Assembly (NCBI RefSeq): GCF_019900845.1
Contig: NZ_CP074570.1
Location: 4,712,001-4,776,000 of the forward strand
DNA: 64,000 nucleotides
Direction of reading: 5' to 3'
Origin: Paraneptunicella aestuarii
GTDB lineage: Bacteria > Pseudomonadota > Gammaproteobacteria > Enterobacterales > Alteromonadaceae
Shown here: positions 28,601 through 39,635 of the stretch, one piece after another
Layout: each line of letters starts with the position of its first letter
Position numbering within the stretch: position 1 is the stretch's first letter
Position numbers and translations under genes: made by a program
The notes under the pieces: model-generated
Seen by the model: the letters and a program-made list of their open reading frames with translations, nothing else
What the model was told of the DNA's origin: nothing
Databases searched by the model: none

Positions 28601-28738
28601 GTGTTTGGTGAGCTATTGGCAACGCCCATTACACTAATATTGATCCCTGTACTGTTAGGGTTGGGACGCTATAAGCGAAAAGAATCGAACAATATTGATA
28701 ATTCACAGCTGTTAACTGAGGAGTTTGAAAGCTCTTAA
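25607..28738 (+). CDS. AcrB-like multidrug RND pump (HAE family)
   Basis: A 1043-residue inner-membrane proton-driven pump. The N-terminus (WFLDNPVAANLLMAFILVAG) and ESFPQIPASQLIISVVYPGG belong to the group of HAE pumps related to AcrB/MexF and VexF-like proteins. TM4 carries the proton-relay pair in LGILVDDAIVVGESI; the second-repeat counterpart is FGMMAMTGVVINDSLVLMTR. Pore-domain segments are intact, so the gene appears functional. It is translated from an ATG 3 bases after the adaptor stop. There is no outer-membrane partner gene, so TolC or another channel would be used. Exported compounds cannot be told from sequence. Confidence 0.88.
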   Translation: MKALTRWFLDNPVAANLLMAFILVAGYLSFKNLRIESFPQIPASQLIISVVYPGGTPKQVDEGITQRIEDAISGVPGIKSIMSQSSIGYAEVTVKKKTGVKLDRLMEDIRNEIEAIVGFPAQAERPQIYRDEFGNLAAFVLVYGGDDPHLLQKVSSRVQNALKKHPEISKVTNLGKRKAELVIEPNQALMQRYNLHIEDLATRIDQWSFNYRSGELKTARGNITLRGDSYSDNLLKLQNLPIIVTPESNVTLKDIATIKRSFEQTDSIVRFEGKQAIALMVSTSQKDNLLRVSEAIDNTLQELQPTLPVGIHATVMADMAPYIEEQLSLLGTNGWQGLLIVILLLGLFLEVKLALWVALGIPVSLAGTVWLMGLPALDYSINDITLFGMILVLGILVDDAIVVGESIHQARQKYRNPKEAAWHGVNSVAIATMFGALTTIAAFSPMLWIENELAKVLAGFSAVVIFALTFSLIESKFILPSHLCLPMHSEQKTKPWYTQILHTARKLCMAGLDWFSLRVYQPVLKLALHNKGSALTLFVVIMLLAYGALMKGHIRSVFFPEIPGRYATLKVTMAQDAALSLTQSHIPRLEAAIVKTSKQLQQEYGLDSEPVQRYLISMENGKVIELTAELTKTALSDIPGDRFLQVWRENTGQIEGSYAENFTLAEEPAGGTAITVSAESRDLARFVAQQLKEDLRSLPGVNDVFDDSQDGKRQLQVKLNERGVQLGIDQRQLAILVGGAFGEIEVHRLLDKGQEVSVKVRLPEQEKRSIEQLKSTPVYLGKDSYVSLGEISDLTYSRQPEVLYRRNRNEVVSIYWKQNRSVASPEEVWEQVKSQLLPELKEKYPQVQIEAVGEFAEILEVQAGFQKAMLMTILLIYVLLAIPLKSYWQPLIIMSVIPFGFAGAIYGHGVMGLSVSLLSMFGMMAMTGVVINDSLVLMTRFNQLYRSGMEVKDALIEAGKSRMRAIFLTTVTTVCGLLPLLTETSEQAQYLKPAAVSLVFGELLATPITLILIPVLLGLGRYKRKESNNIDNSQLLTEEFESS

Positions 28739-28744
28739 ACGAAA

Positions 28745-28776
28745 ATTGCGGCACTTACCGAGGTAGGTGCCGCAAT
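28745..28776 (+). terminator. Hairpin after the RND pump gene
   Basis: ATTGCGGCAC pairs perfectly with GTGCCGCAAT, and the loop itself contains TACC-GA-GGTA, giving a long interrupted stem 6 bases after the stop codon. No run of T follows, so termination may be weak. The sequence after it resembles the sequence after the hairpin at 29516-29543. Confidence 0.6.
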
Positions 28777-29515
28777 ACTTATGACATTTGTAATATAAGC
28801 TTCGTCCAATGTATATCCCTATACTTTTCCTTCAACACTATTGTTTCTTTGCTCATATGTTTGAGCATTAATTTTGATGAACTGTTTTTCGTCCTAAAAA
28901 CAAGCGTACTAGTAATTCAGCGTAATACGCTTCGACACATAAACCCTTGCGATAGAAGTAAATTGTAGGGATATTTATGCATATGTGTTAATAAATGGAC
29001 GACAGGTTTTATCACTCAGGCGACATTGCGCAGAAATAAAAATAAGATATTGTTTTTTATGGCTTTATTTAAATTAATAAATAATGGTCATATATTAAAA
29101 TCTTTTAAATGATTAAAATCCAACCACAAAACGTGCATACATATCAGAAAAGATAGAATTTTCAGTTGAAAACTAAACTTCAGTACAGTTTCTCATTTTC
29201 GTGATTCCACGATTATTTATAGGAATATTCGAATTTCACCGGCAAATCTTTACTTATGTGCGAAATACGCTCCGCAATAAACAGAGTCTTGCACAATCCA
29301 CGACGAGCTATAATCAATATCCTTGCAGCGTCTATAGTCACCCTATTGTTCGCAACTCATTTCAGGGGCATCCTCAAAAGCAGAATGTAGTAACACTTAT
29401 CTAAATCCGTCTATTAGCAGATTCTCATTACTTGATGTGAAATTGATTGGAAATTGCTCTGGAAAAATGGCCTGAAGAGGGTGATACAGCGGTGCTGGTG
29501 TAGGGGGAGTTATAT

Positions 29516-29543
29516 GCAGCACTTGCTCAATCGCAAGTGCTGC
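29516..29543 (+). terminator. Orphan strong terminator hairpin
   Basis: GCAGCACTTGC-TCAATC-GCAAGTGCTGC is a perfect 11-bp stem with a 6-base loop, followed by TCGTTATTTTTAGTTTT. This is a good intrinsic terminator on the plus strand, yet no gene ends nearby. Either a short RNA is transcribed from about 29400-29515 or it is a leftover of a lost gene. Confidence 0.7.
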
Positions 29544-30197
29544 TCGTTATTTTTAGTTTTATTTAATTACGTCCCTATAATTTCCTTCAACACTTAATTG
29601 CTTTGCCCATCTGAATACTGGACTTATTTTTATTTGAATTGATTTTTATTGTGCCCTTATGTTCCGTAAGGGAAGTGTCAGAATTTGGTAGTTATTCTTT
29701 AAACACTTTTCTCTGACTGCCTTGAGATGTTCCCAGTTTAGTCTTGTTAAATCGGTAGCGTTAGGAAATCGCCGACAAAGTTTATCAATATTGCGACAAC
29801 ATCAAAAATTAACCGCAAACAATTGATTTATAATGATTATATTTTTATATAAACACCGTTTAATAATTAATTTATTCCTAAAAGCACCTATTAGGTAATA
29901 TTTATGGACTCGTGATTGGCGTTTTTAACGCTCCGAATGAGCGCTTGATTTTCTCTGCCCACAATTTATTCATTCAATTCCAAGCACCGTTAGAACCAGA
30001 ACAAGCATCACACTAAATAATCTGGAATATTGTGAGGTTGGAATGTAGCCATTAACTGATAAGCAATACGGTTGACTATCTTGGCAATCAAACCAAGAGA
30101 TGAATTGCCTGCCGCAGGTTACAAATGAATAAACGGAAAAGAGAAATATTTTAAGAACGGGAACTTTAAATTAATAGGTAAAAGCCAAAACGAAAAA

Positions 30198-30215
30198 GGC
30201 GAGCCGAAGCCCGCC
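30198..30215 (-). terminator. Terminator of the subtilisin-like protease gene
   Basis: On the minus strand GGCGGGC-TTCG-GCTCGCC is followed by TTTTT. It lies 27 bases beyond the protease stop codon. The stem has one G-T pair and a very stable TTCG loop. Confidence 0.88.
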
Positions 30216-30241
30216 CCAACAGTAGTGTTGTTCAATCGTTT

Positions 30242-32059
30242 TTAGAAGGAAACGGTAGCCGTTGTTGTACAAGTGCTAGTGCTTTCTTCACAAATTTGAT
30301 AGGTGTAGGTTACGCCGCGAGCCTTAGAATTCATGCTATCGGTGTAAGCACCATCGTTAGCGGTTGTTACAACCAATTGACCATCACGGTAGATGTCAAC
30401 ATTGCTGGTAGTTGCGCCAGCCCAGCTCAAGTCAACTGTGTGGTAGCCACGAACTTTGTAACCGCTGGCTGTCATGGTGAAGTCACCACCGCCATTGTTA
30501 CCACCAGCACAACCATTAGTTGTCAGGTAATTATTAGCAGCGCCAGCTTTTACCAAGCCGTAACCGAAGTTGACGTCATGGCCAGCTGCACCTTGATCTT
30601 CAGCAGTCGCTTTAAGCGCTGCACGAATCTCTTCACCTGTACAGGTTGGGTGATTAGACCAAACCAATGCTGCAATACCTGTTACTGTAGGTGTCGCCAT
30701 TGAAGTACCACTCATAGTACCGTAGTCACTTGTTACAACATCAACGGTGGCAGTGCTTGCTGCCAAAATAGCCGCGCGATCTTCAAGAGCTGCACCAATA
30801 GCAGGAATAGTTGTTGTGTTAGGGTCACCCAATGTGCCGTAAAGCATGCCAGCTACGTTATTGATAACTACGGCACCAATACCACCAGACGCTTCACAGT
30901 TAGCAACTTTATCGTGGAATGAGATGTTACCGCGGTCGATAACACAAATCTTGCCATTAGCAGCTGAGTCAACAGCTTCTGCTGTACCCATGAAGTAAGT
31001 GGCACCTGTGGCAGAACCAAAGTTTTCCATTGCAGAAGATGCAAATGAAACACCATCAGCGCTGAATGAAGACGATGTCGCCATACCTGCAGGGTAAGTA
31101 GATAGAGTGTCTACACCACCAGCAGCAACTTCAACACAGATAGTATCGTCAGTTCTCGCATTGGGGCCTTTACCTGTAACACAAGTAGGAAATTGAGAGA
31201 AATCAGCGATGTTGTTGTTGGCATCAGCAGCACCAATCATCATCACTGAAGAGTAAGCAGCAGGGTATGATGCAACATCATTACCGTCGTTACCCGCAGC
31301 AGCCAAAACCAAACCGCCCGCGTCACGGAATGCATTAAACGCGTTTTCTTCTGTCGCGTTTGCACCACCGCCACCCAGGCTCATGTTGATCAGGTTTGCA
31401 CCTGCAGCAGAACACAAGTTAGCCGCGTGAGCCAAGTCAGAAGAATAGCCCCAGCCAGCAGCATTAAACACCTTGATAATGTGCATATTTACGCCAGGCG
31501 CCATACCAATTACACCGTAGCTGTTGTCAGCCGCACCGATAGTACCAGCAACGTGAGTACCGTGAGGGCCACCGTTTTCAAACCAGTTACCTGTGCCTGA
31601 ATCGTTGTCACCTGTAATGCGGCTCCATACGAAGTCAGGGTTAGTTTGATCCAGACCGGAATCGATAACACAAACCTTCATGCCAGCATTAGCATTAAAG
31701 TTAACCAGATTTGCTTCTGCCTGGTAGTAACCGTAAGGGGTAACCTGTTGAACCATAGGATCGCCAGCGTCATCGCTGTAAACAGCCATTGGGCGACGAA
31801 CGAAATCTTCTTCAACCAATTTAACGTGAGGGTTGTTCATCAAGCCTTTGACTTGATCTAACGATTTGCCTGCGAATGTCGCAGCAATAAAACCGTTTGA
31901 ATCTAGTTGGATTTCACCACCAGATTGTTTAGCCAAGGCTTTAACAATGCCTTTACCGGCATTGTCTACCTGGATGATGTAACGGTCGTTAGCTGCATTT
32001 GCAGAGAATGCTGTAGCAACTGCTGCAGCCATAAGAGTAGATGTAAAAGCTTTTTTCAT
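30242..32059 (-). CDS. Secreted subtilisin-like serine protease (S8) with PA insert
   Basis: About 605 residues from the ATG at 32059, which has AAGGAAGT upstream; a longer frame to 32086 lacks one. A signal peptide (MKKAFTSTLMAAAVATAFSA, cleavage near residue 23) precedes an I9-type propeptide (about 24-90). The catalytic triad is D133 (VIDSGLDQ), H166 (GPHGTHVAG) and S453 (GTMSGTSMATP), with N257 in AAAGNDGN as oxyanion residue. A protease-associated domain is inserted at about 340-445 (GKICVIDRGNISFHDKVANC). The tail (about 505-605) is a fibronectin-III-like domain with a final CEESTSTC pair. The gene stands alone with its own terminator. The enzyme probably digests proteins outside the cell. 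Confidence 0.93.
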   Translation of the reverse strand: MKKAFTSTLMAAAVATAFSANAANDRYIIQVDNAGKGIVKALAKQSGGEIQLDSNGFIAATFAGKSLDQVKGLMNNPHVKLVEEDFVRRPMAVYSDDAGDPMVQQVTPYGYYQAEANLVNFNANAGMKVCVIDSGLDQTNPDFVWSRITGDNDSGTGNWFENGGPHGTHVAGTIGAADNSYGVIGMAPGVNMHIIKVFNAAGWGYSSDLAHAANLCSAAGANLINMSLGGGGANATEENAFNAFRDAGGLVLAAAGNDGNDVASYPAAYSSVMMIGAADANNNIADFSQFPTCVTGKGPNARTDDTICVEVAAGGVDTLSTYPAGMATSSSFSADGVSFASSAMENFGSATGATYFMGTAEAVDSAANGKICVIDRGNISFHDKVANCEASGGIGAVVINNVAGMLYGTLGDPNTTTIPAIGAALEDRAAILAASTATVDVVTSDYGTMSGTSMATPTVTGIAALVWSNHPTCTGEEIRAALKATAEDQGAAGHDVNFGYGLVKAGAANNYLTTNGCAGGNNGGGDFTMTASGYKVRGYHTVDLSWAGATTSNVDIYRDGQLVVTTANDGAYTDSMNSKARGVTYTYQICEESTSTCTTTATVSF

Positions 32060-32584
32060 CTTAACTACTTCCTTCAATTTCAACACTGATTATTTTGCCC
32101 AACTTTGTATTTGGGTTTTCTCGCTTTACATACTCCGTTATTAGGGACTAACCCTAGCGAATGACGTTTATGTTTTGGTAGTTATCATTCGACTCGAAAA
32201 CTCCGTGAGTTCGTTCACTCTACCCCGATTCCCAAGATCACAGTTATGAACTTGGCGACAGCTTTTTATACTTATGCGACATCACCTTTTTCACATTTAT
32301 AAACCATTGTTTTTATTTGGTTAAATATTTAATTGAACAGCATTCATTTTTTCTTTTGTGCAAAAAATAGCAGCATTATAGTTATTAAAATTAATAACAC
32401 TTACATTTTAGAGTTTAATATTTACCGAATACTTTCCGAAAACCTTGCTCGTTTGCATCACTGATTTTCGTCTAAAATTTATCTACTTTGATGTGAATTT
32501 TAATACCTGGTTTGATAGATGCTTCTTGCAACTTGAGCCGGATAATCTTATGTTTTGAAGACCTGATTTATAAAGGGATCCAAT
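32060..32584. other. Divergent promoter region between protease and slt
   Basis: The 525 bases are AT-rich, carry no gene, and must contain the protease promoter (minus strand) and the slt promoter (plus strand). I see no clear repeats or operator-like symmetry. Confidence 0.5.
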
Positions 32585-34522
32585 GTGAGACAAATGCCTT
32601 CATTATTCTTCTTAGTGCTTGTGACGCTATATAGCGGGTTGGCTTGTGCTGAAACGAATGAAGAAGACCTTAAACAGCTCCGCAAATGGTTCTCACGCGC
32701 AGAATCCATAGCTCACAGTCCCAATAGTAATGAATCAAAGTTTCTCATTAAGAAGCTAGAGGATTATCCCCTGGCTCCCTACGTTCATCTCAAAACGCTA
32801 ATGCGTTACCCTTTTTTATCGAATAAAACCAAGATAGATGAATTCCTGACCAAGTATGAAGGCTCACCGCTAGACAGGCCCTTAAGAATGAAGTGGCTGA
32901 AGTATTTAGCAGGGCAAAATCAACAAGCCATGTTTTTACATTATTACCGAGACATTGGTGATGCCGGTTTACGCTGCCATAACATTGAGTTCAGGCTCGC
33001 CAGACCCGAGTTACGCCAAGCTGCTCTGGAAGAAATTGATGAGCTCTGGCTAGTAGGCAATTCACAGCCTAAAGCTTGCGACAACGTGTTTGATGAATGG
33101 ACAAATGCCGGACGGCGCACTGCGGATATGGTCTACGAACGGCTAAAGCTGGCAGCTGATGGCGGCAACCACACCTTAATCCCTTATTTGAAAACCCTAT
33201 TACCGGAAAACAAACAGTATTTAGCCGATTTATGGATGAAAGTAAGACGCTCTCCGAGTTATGTCAGCCGCGCCACCAGATTCCCGGGCAAGTTGCCACA
33301 ACTGGAAACGGAAATTTTGTCTTATGGTCTTAAACGTTTGATATGGAAAGAACGAGATTTAGCACTGAAAAGCTGGGAAAGCCTGTCTCGCCAATTCCCT
33401 TTTAGTGATGAACAGAAAAAACAGATTACTGAGCGATTCGCACTGGGTCTGGTTATCGTAAATCACCCCAAATCAGAACAATGGCTAGAACGCGCCAATG
33501 ATTTAACGTCCGACGAAGAACTATTTCGCTGGCATTTGGCTCATGTGTTAAGGGATCAGGATTGGAACCATGCAATGGAAGTCATTAACTCTGCACCTGA
33601 AGATTTAACCGATTCGGAGTCATTCCAATATTGGACTGCGCGCACCCTGGAAGAGCTGCAAGCAAAAGACAAAGCCACCATAGAATTTCAAAACCTGTCG
33701 GAAAAACGCGATTATTATGGGTTTATGGCCAGCGGCAAATTGGACAAAGCGCCTTCTATCGTCGATAAGCCCCTCAGCTTTACCGAGCAGGAGTTACTAC
33801 TGATCGCTAACCATCCTGCTGCGTTACGCGCCTATGAATTTCTGCAATTAAAGCGGTTTACCAGTGCCCGCAGAGAGTGGCGTTATCTGGTATCTTTGTT
33901 AAGCGAAGAGCAAAAGAACATGGCTGCTGTTCTCGCCGATAGCTGGGGCTGGCATGATCAGGCCATTCGAACTTTTGCCAAAGCGGGCTATATGGATGAT
34001 GTTTCCCGTCGTTTTCCTTTGGCTTATAGAGACACGCTTGAAAACAGCGCAATGCAAAACAATATTTCCCCAGCTTGGGCATTTGCCATCGCTCGTCGCG
34101 AAAGTTCATTTATGGCCGATGCTAATTCTGGAGCAGGCGCTAGAGGCTTAATGCAGCTTCTACCAGGAACGGCTCGCTATCTGGAAAAAGACAAAGTAAA
34201 AAACAGAGAGCTATACGATCCTGACTTCAATGTGCAATTGGGTACAAGATATCTGCGCTATTTAATGGATCGCATGGATAACAACCCGATTCTTGCCACC
34301 GCTTCCTATAATGCTGGCTGGCGTCGTGTAAAAGACTGGCTACCAGAGAACGGCACTATGCCAATGGATATCTGGGTTGAGAACATTCCTTACAAAGAAA
34401 CTCGCGATTATGTCAAAGCCGTTATGGCCTATAAGCAGATTTATTTGCAGCAGTTAGGGAAGGAAGAAAACCTGTTTAAAGACTTCACTCACATGAAGAT
34501 CCCTCAATCTGGCAGCTTTTAG
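32585..34522 (+). CDS. slt: Soluble lytic murein transglycosylase Slt70
   Basis: A 645-residue exported enzyme that cleaves peptidoglycan between MurNAc and GlcNAc, leaving 1,6-anhydro ends. The GTG at 32585 has AGGGA upstream; an ATG three codons later is also possible. A signal peptide (LFFLVLVTLYSGLACAE) is followed by about 420 residues of alpha-superhelical U and L domains, and then the SLT catalytic domain. That domain has the general-acid Glu at about residue 506 (IARRESSFMADANSGAGARG), LMQLLPGTA, and ATASYNAGWRRVKDW. Length and order match E. coli Slt70. It is monocistronic, upstream of pepQ with a repeat element between. Confidence 0.93.
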   Translation: MRQMPSLFFLVLVTLYSGLACAETNEEDLKQLRKWFSRAESIAHSPNSNESKFLIKKLEDYPLAPYVHLKTLMRYPFLSNKTKIDEFLTKYEGSPLDRPLRMKWLKYLAGQNQQAMFLHYYRDIGDAGLRCHNIEFRLARPELRQAALEEIDELWLVGNSQPKACDNVFDEWTNAGRRTADMVYERLKLAADGGNHTLIPYLKTLLPENKQYLADLWMKVRRSPSYVSRATRFPGKLPQLETEILSYGLKRLIWKERDLALKSWESLSRQFPFSDEQKKQITERFALGLVIVNHPKSEQWLERANDLTSDEELFRWHLAHVLRDQDWNHAMEVINSAPEDLTDSESFQYWTARTLEELQAKDKATIEFQNLSEKRDYYGFMASGKLDKAPSIVDKPLSFTEQELLLIANHPAALRAYEFLQLKRFTSARREWRYLVSLLSEEQKNMAAVLADSWGWHDQAIRTFAKAGYMDDVSRRFPLAYRDTLENSAMQNNISPAWAFAIARRESSFMADANSGAGARGLMQLLPGTARYLEKDKVKNRELYDPDFNVQLGTRYLRYLMDRMDNNPILATASYNAGWRRVKDWLPENGTMPMDIWVENIPYKETRDYVKAVMAYKQIYLQQLGKEENLFKDFTHMKIPQSGSF

Positions 34523-34581
34523 TTCCAGTACGTTTCGGTAAATACTTGTTACTCCCATGCCTTAAAGGGTAAGGCAAGTAT

Positions 34582-34662
34582 ATGATAACCTCTGGTCAGG
34601 ATAAGAAGTGGTGGCAAAAAACAGCCATCTCAAAACACTTCCTTATCCCGACTAGGGGTTAT
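34582..34662 (-). repeat. MITE-like palindromic repeat, copy B
   Basis: The second copy of the repeat at 11472-11554, in opposite orientation. Its two ends are nearly perfect inverted repeats of about 28 bases: ATAACCTCTGGTCAGGATAA on the left against the complement of TTATCCCGACTAGGGGTTAT on the right. The spacer holds GGCAAAAAACAGCCATCTCA. It sits between slt and pepQ and could fold into a long hairpin in the transcript. Confidence 0.7.
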
Positions 34663-34682
34663 GATAGTATGTGTCTCATTAA

Positions 34683-36035
<1,353 letters not shown>

Positions 36036-36083
36036 ATCCTATTAGCCCCAATAGCCTCAAACACAGGAAAGTCGAGAAAGATC

Positions 36084-36398
36084 CTAACTTTCGCTTTCTT
36101 CTTCAAATTCTTCATCAACGAGTGTATCCCGCGCAATTTTAGGTAATTTGTGCGGGTTATCTTTGCGTAAATCATCATCATCGGGAAGCGGCTGCCCAGT
36201 GTATGCGTGCAGAAACGCTTCACACAATAATTCCGAATTAGTTGCGTGGCGAAGGTTGTTAACCTGGCGACGAGTACGCTCGTCCGTCAGGATTTTCAAT
36301 ACTTTCAGCGGAATCGATACGGTAATTTTTTTAACTTGTTCACTTTTTTTACCATGTTCCGCATAGGGATTGATATACTCACCATTCCATTCTGCCAT
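36084..36398 (-). CDS. metJ: Methionine repressor MetJ
   Basis: A 104-residue ribbon-helix-helix repressor. The beta-ribbon is [20 protein letters not shown] (about 22-41) and the helices follow in [20 protein letters not shown]; the acidic tail is usual for the family. With S-adenosylmethionine as corepressor it binds tandem 8-bp met boxes. It diverges from metF across 153 bases that contain met-box-like repeats, giving a self-regulated pair. The length equals E. coli MetJ. Confidence 0.95.
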   Translation of the reverse strand: MAEWNGEYINPYAEHGKKSEQVKKITVSIPLKVLKILTDERTRRQVNNLRHATNSELLCEAFLHAYTGQPLPDDDDLRKDNPHKLPKIARDTLVDEEFEEESES

Positions 36399-36463
36399 TA
36401 AATTGCCCCAATGCTGTTTATTCTGAGTGGAATTGTAATCTTTACAGGTCGTCAGTCAAATTT

Positions 36464-37436
<973 letters not shown>

Positions 37437-37453
37437 ATAGCCATAGGGATACA

Positions 37454-38452
37454 ATGCCAACGAACAATTCAGGCGACCAGAATAAATCCGGTAGTCAAAA
37501 TAAAGGAAACGTTACCAGCATCGTTAAAGACGGTCACAGCAGCACTGACAGCAACAACACTGTCAATAAGTCTGTTGATGTTGATGGTCATGATGATGAC
37601 AATGCTACTGAAGAAATCGTTTCCATCGTTGGCGTGCTAACCAATAGGGCATCCTTGTTTGCCTTTATTAAAGGATGCCTTAATCAAATCAGAGATGACC
37701 GCATTGGTGTTACAGCAGGGCACTTAGCCTACGTCACCCTGTTATCTCTGGTTCCTTTCGTTGTTGTTTTCTTCGCTATCTTGTCTGCTTTCCCTGCTTT
37801 TGCAGGTATTCGCGGGCAACTAGAATCCTTTGTTTTTACCAACTTTATGCCTGCCGCGGGCGATGTGGTGCAAAAATACGTGGGCGAGTTTGTTGGTAAC
37901 GCCTCGGAAATGGGCATGATCAGTATTTTAGTGCTAATGGCGGTTGCCTTATTGCTAATTTCCAATATCGACAAATCCCTTAACCAGATATGGGGCACAC
38001 CCAGCCAACGACGCCCAATATTCACCTTTGCCATCTACTGGATGGTACTGACACTAGGCCCACTTCTGGTTGGCAGCAGTTTGGCCATCAGCTCTTATCT
38101 GGTCTCTCTCACAGCCTTTGCTGATGAATATACTCCGGGATTAGGCACAGCATTTCTGAAACTCACTCCCTTCCTAATCTCTTTTGCCTTTCACTTTGGC
38201 GTTTACATGGTCGTACCCAATAAACAGGTTAAAGCTCGACACGCCGCATTTGGGGCGATTTTCGCAGCGCTTTTGTTTGAATTAGGAAAAGTGTTATTTG
38301 CCCTGTACGTGACTGGCTTTCCTTCCTATCAAATCATTTATGGCGCATTGGCTGCCGTGCCCATTCTTTTTGTTTGGGTTTATTTGTCATGGACGATTGT
38401 GCTACTTGGAGCCATCGTTACCGTACAAATAGAGAAAATAGCGAAAACCTGA
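37454..38452 (+). CDS. YihY/BrkB-family inner-membrane protein
   Basis: About 332 residues from the ATG at 37454, with AGGGA just upstream; the frame extends into metF but that start has no support. The first 60 residues are hydrophilic and rich in Asn, Ser and Asp (low complexity, SVDVDGHDDDNATEE), which is unusual. The rest is the six-helix YihY fold: DRIGVTAGHLAYVTLLSLVP, then NLSKSLNQ-like NIDKSLNQIWGTPSQRRP, and GALAAVPILFVWVYLSW. The family was once called RNase BN; that activity is now assigned to another protein, and the true role is unknown. It begins 18 bases after metF and is followed by a ybaK-like gene. Confidence 0.85.
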   Translation: MPTNNSGDQNKSGSQNKGNVTSIVKDGHSSTDSNNTVNKSVDVDGHDDDNATEEIVSIVGVLTNRASLFAFIKGCLNQIRDDRIGVTAGHLAYVTLLSLVPFVVVFFAILSAFPAFAGIRGQLESFVFTNFMPAAGDVVQKYVGEFVGNASEMGMISILVLMAVALLLISNIDKSLNQIWGTPSQRRPIFTFAIYWMVLTLGPLLVGSSLAISSYLVSLTAFADEYTPGLGTAFLKLTPFLISFAFHFGVYMVVPNKQVKARHAAFGAIFAALLFELGKVLFALYVTGFPSYQIIYGALAAVPILFVWVYLSWTIVLLGAIVTVQIEKIAKT

Positions 38453-38473
38453 TTTCTGAAGTTGTGAAAAATC

Positions 38474-38956
38474 ATGAGCGAACAACTAAAAGCAGCTTCT
38501 CAACGAGTACAGGATTACCTGTCAGAAAAGGGCAAACAGTTTGTTGTTAAGCAACTGCCAAGCTCGACTCGAACTGCACAAGAAGCCGCAGACACCATAG
38601 GCTGTTCCGTTTCCCAAATCGCCAAGTCCTTAATTTTCAAAAACAAACAAAATGACGAGCCAGTGCTCATCGTAGCCTCTGGCACCAACATGGTTTGCAC
38701 CGATAAAATCGAGCAGGCAACCGGTATTCAATTGGCTAAAGCCGATGCAGATTATGTGCGAGAAAAGGTAGAGTTTGCGATTGGTGGTGTGCCACCGGTT
38801 GCCCACAGCAGCAATATCACCACCATTCTTGATCCCGATCTGAAGCAATACGAGACGATTTGGGCAGCAGCAGGAACCCCTAATTCCGTATTTGAACTCA
38901 GGCCGTCGGATCTGGATGAATTAACGAAAGGTCTTTGGGTAGCTTTGGCGAAGTAA
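38474..38956 (+). CDS. YbaK/EbsC-type aminoacyl-tRNA deacylase
   Basis: A 160-residue protein of the YbaK/ProX editing family, which hydrolyses mischarged tRNAs such as Cys- or Ala-tRNA(Pro). Typical segments are SSTRTAQEAADTIGCSVSQI, AKSLIFKN (with the key Lys), DKIEQATGIQLAKADADYVR and FAIGGVPPVAHS (the GxxP loop). It follows yihY by 21 bases. The specific tRNA cannot be told; the sequence is closer to the YeaK-like/EbsC branch than to the INS domain of ProRS. Confidence 0.82.
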   Translation: MSEQLKAASQRVQDYLSEKGKQFVVKQLPSSTRTAQEAADTIGCSVSQIAKSLIFKNKQNDEPVLIVASGTNMVCTDKIEQATGIQLAKADADYVREKVEFAIGGVPPVAHSSNITTILDPDLKQYETIWAAAGTPNSVFELRPSDLDELTKGLWVALAK

Positions 38957-38973
38957 ACTCACTCTTCGCCAAA
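38944..38973. terminator. Hairpin between the convergent ybaK-like and DUF2959 genes
   Basis: TTTGGCGAAG pairs perfectly with CTTCGCCAAA around a 10-base loop that contains the ybaK-like stop codon. With short A/T runs on each side it can serve as a bidirectional terminator. Confidence 0.55.
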
Positions 38974-38988
38974 CAATGAGGGCAGTTG

Positions 38989-39627
38989 CTAGTTCTGCTT
39001 AATCAAACTAATAAACTCATCCGATTGAGCAATAGAATTGTTCATCTCTTTAATTAACTGCTCAATGTCCTTTTTGATATTTTCAAACTCACCTTGCAAC
39101 GCACCAACCGCGCTGGCATTCAGGTTATGTTTTAGGTAAAGCACATTGTCCTGCAAAGTCGCTAACACAGGGTTCATACTGGCTTCGGCTTTACGCATGG
39201 TTGCAAGTAAGCGTTGATAACGTCGCTGGGTTTGGTGCAACTGTTGTTCGCTCTTACGACGCAACGATTCGTTGTTGTATTGCTCAAGTTCAGTCGACCA
39301 TTCATCAAACAAGGCTTCTGCCACATCTTCAATGCTGTCGATGCGCGCACCAACACGTTCCGCACTGCTTTTGCTGCTCTCGTATTGGTCTTTCAGCGCT
39401 TCGTAAGTATCTTGCAATTCCCCGCCGTGGAAGGAAATCAAGGTACTGAGGCGTTCGAGCGCATCAGTAAACTGCTCCTGAGCCTCCTCCTGAGCAGATT
39501 TTGCAGATTCCACCCTGTCAGCCAGAATGTCGCGCTTTTCAACGCCCAGCTTCTCCCAGGCAGAATAATAGGCACTCTGACATCCTGCCAGAGTGAAGAA
39601 TAAGCTAAAAAGGATGATTCGGATCAT
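38989..39627 (-). CDS. DUF2959 lipoprotein
   Basis: A 212-residue lipoprotein of the DUF2959 family: signal peptide MIRIILFSLFFTLAGC ending in a lipobox (LAGC), then SAYYSAWEKLGVEKRDILADRV, the family hallmark. The remainder is long alpha-helix with heptad character (AQEEAQEQFTDALERLSTLI; SESLRR-like NNESLRRKSEQQLHQTQRRY), probably a coiled coil in the periplasm. Function unknown. It is followed upstream by a small membrane protein gene with an 8-base gap on the same strand. Confidence 0.88.
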   Translation of the reverse strand: MIRIILFSLFFTLAGCQSAYYSAWEKLGVEKRDILADRVESAKSAQEEAQEQFTDALERLSTLISFHGGELQDTYEALKDQYESSKSSAERVGARIDSIEDVAEALFDEWSTELEQYNNESLRRKSEQQLHQTQRRYQRLLATMRKAEASMNPVLATLQDNVLYLKHNLNASAVGALQGEFENIKKDIEQLIKEMNNSIAQSDEFISLIKQN

Positions 39628-39635
39628 AGGCTTCG

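Larger units (their letters stand above)
28739..30241. other. 1.5-kb interval without a supported gene
   Basis: Between the RND pump and the protease gene I see no reading frame with coding character; a 67-codon frame at 29201-29404 lacks a ribosome site and family resemblance. The interval holds two hairpin-plus-trailer units (28745-28859 and 29516-29612), a small CCCTTA/TAAGGG hairpin (29654-29672) and the protease terminator (30198-30215). The rest is AT-rich sequence that could be eroded genes or promoter DNA. Confidence 0.6.

Noticed and set aside
29201..29404. A 67-codon plus-strand reading frame
   Set aside because: GTG start without ribosome site, no recognisable domain, odd composition; it lies in an otherwise non-coding interval.
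29900..30180. Possible decayed transposase remnant
   Set aside because: Some phrases look like eroded coding sequence, but I could not recover a recognisable protein in any frame or terminal inverted repeats.
30296..30703. A 135-codon frame opposite the protease gene
   Set aside because: It is an antisense shadow of the Gly/Ala/Thr-rich C-terminal part of the protease, without start signals.
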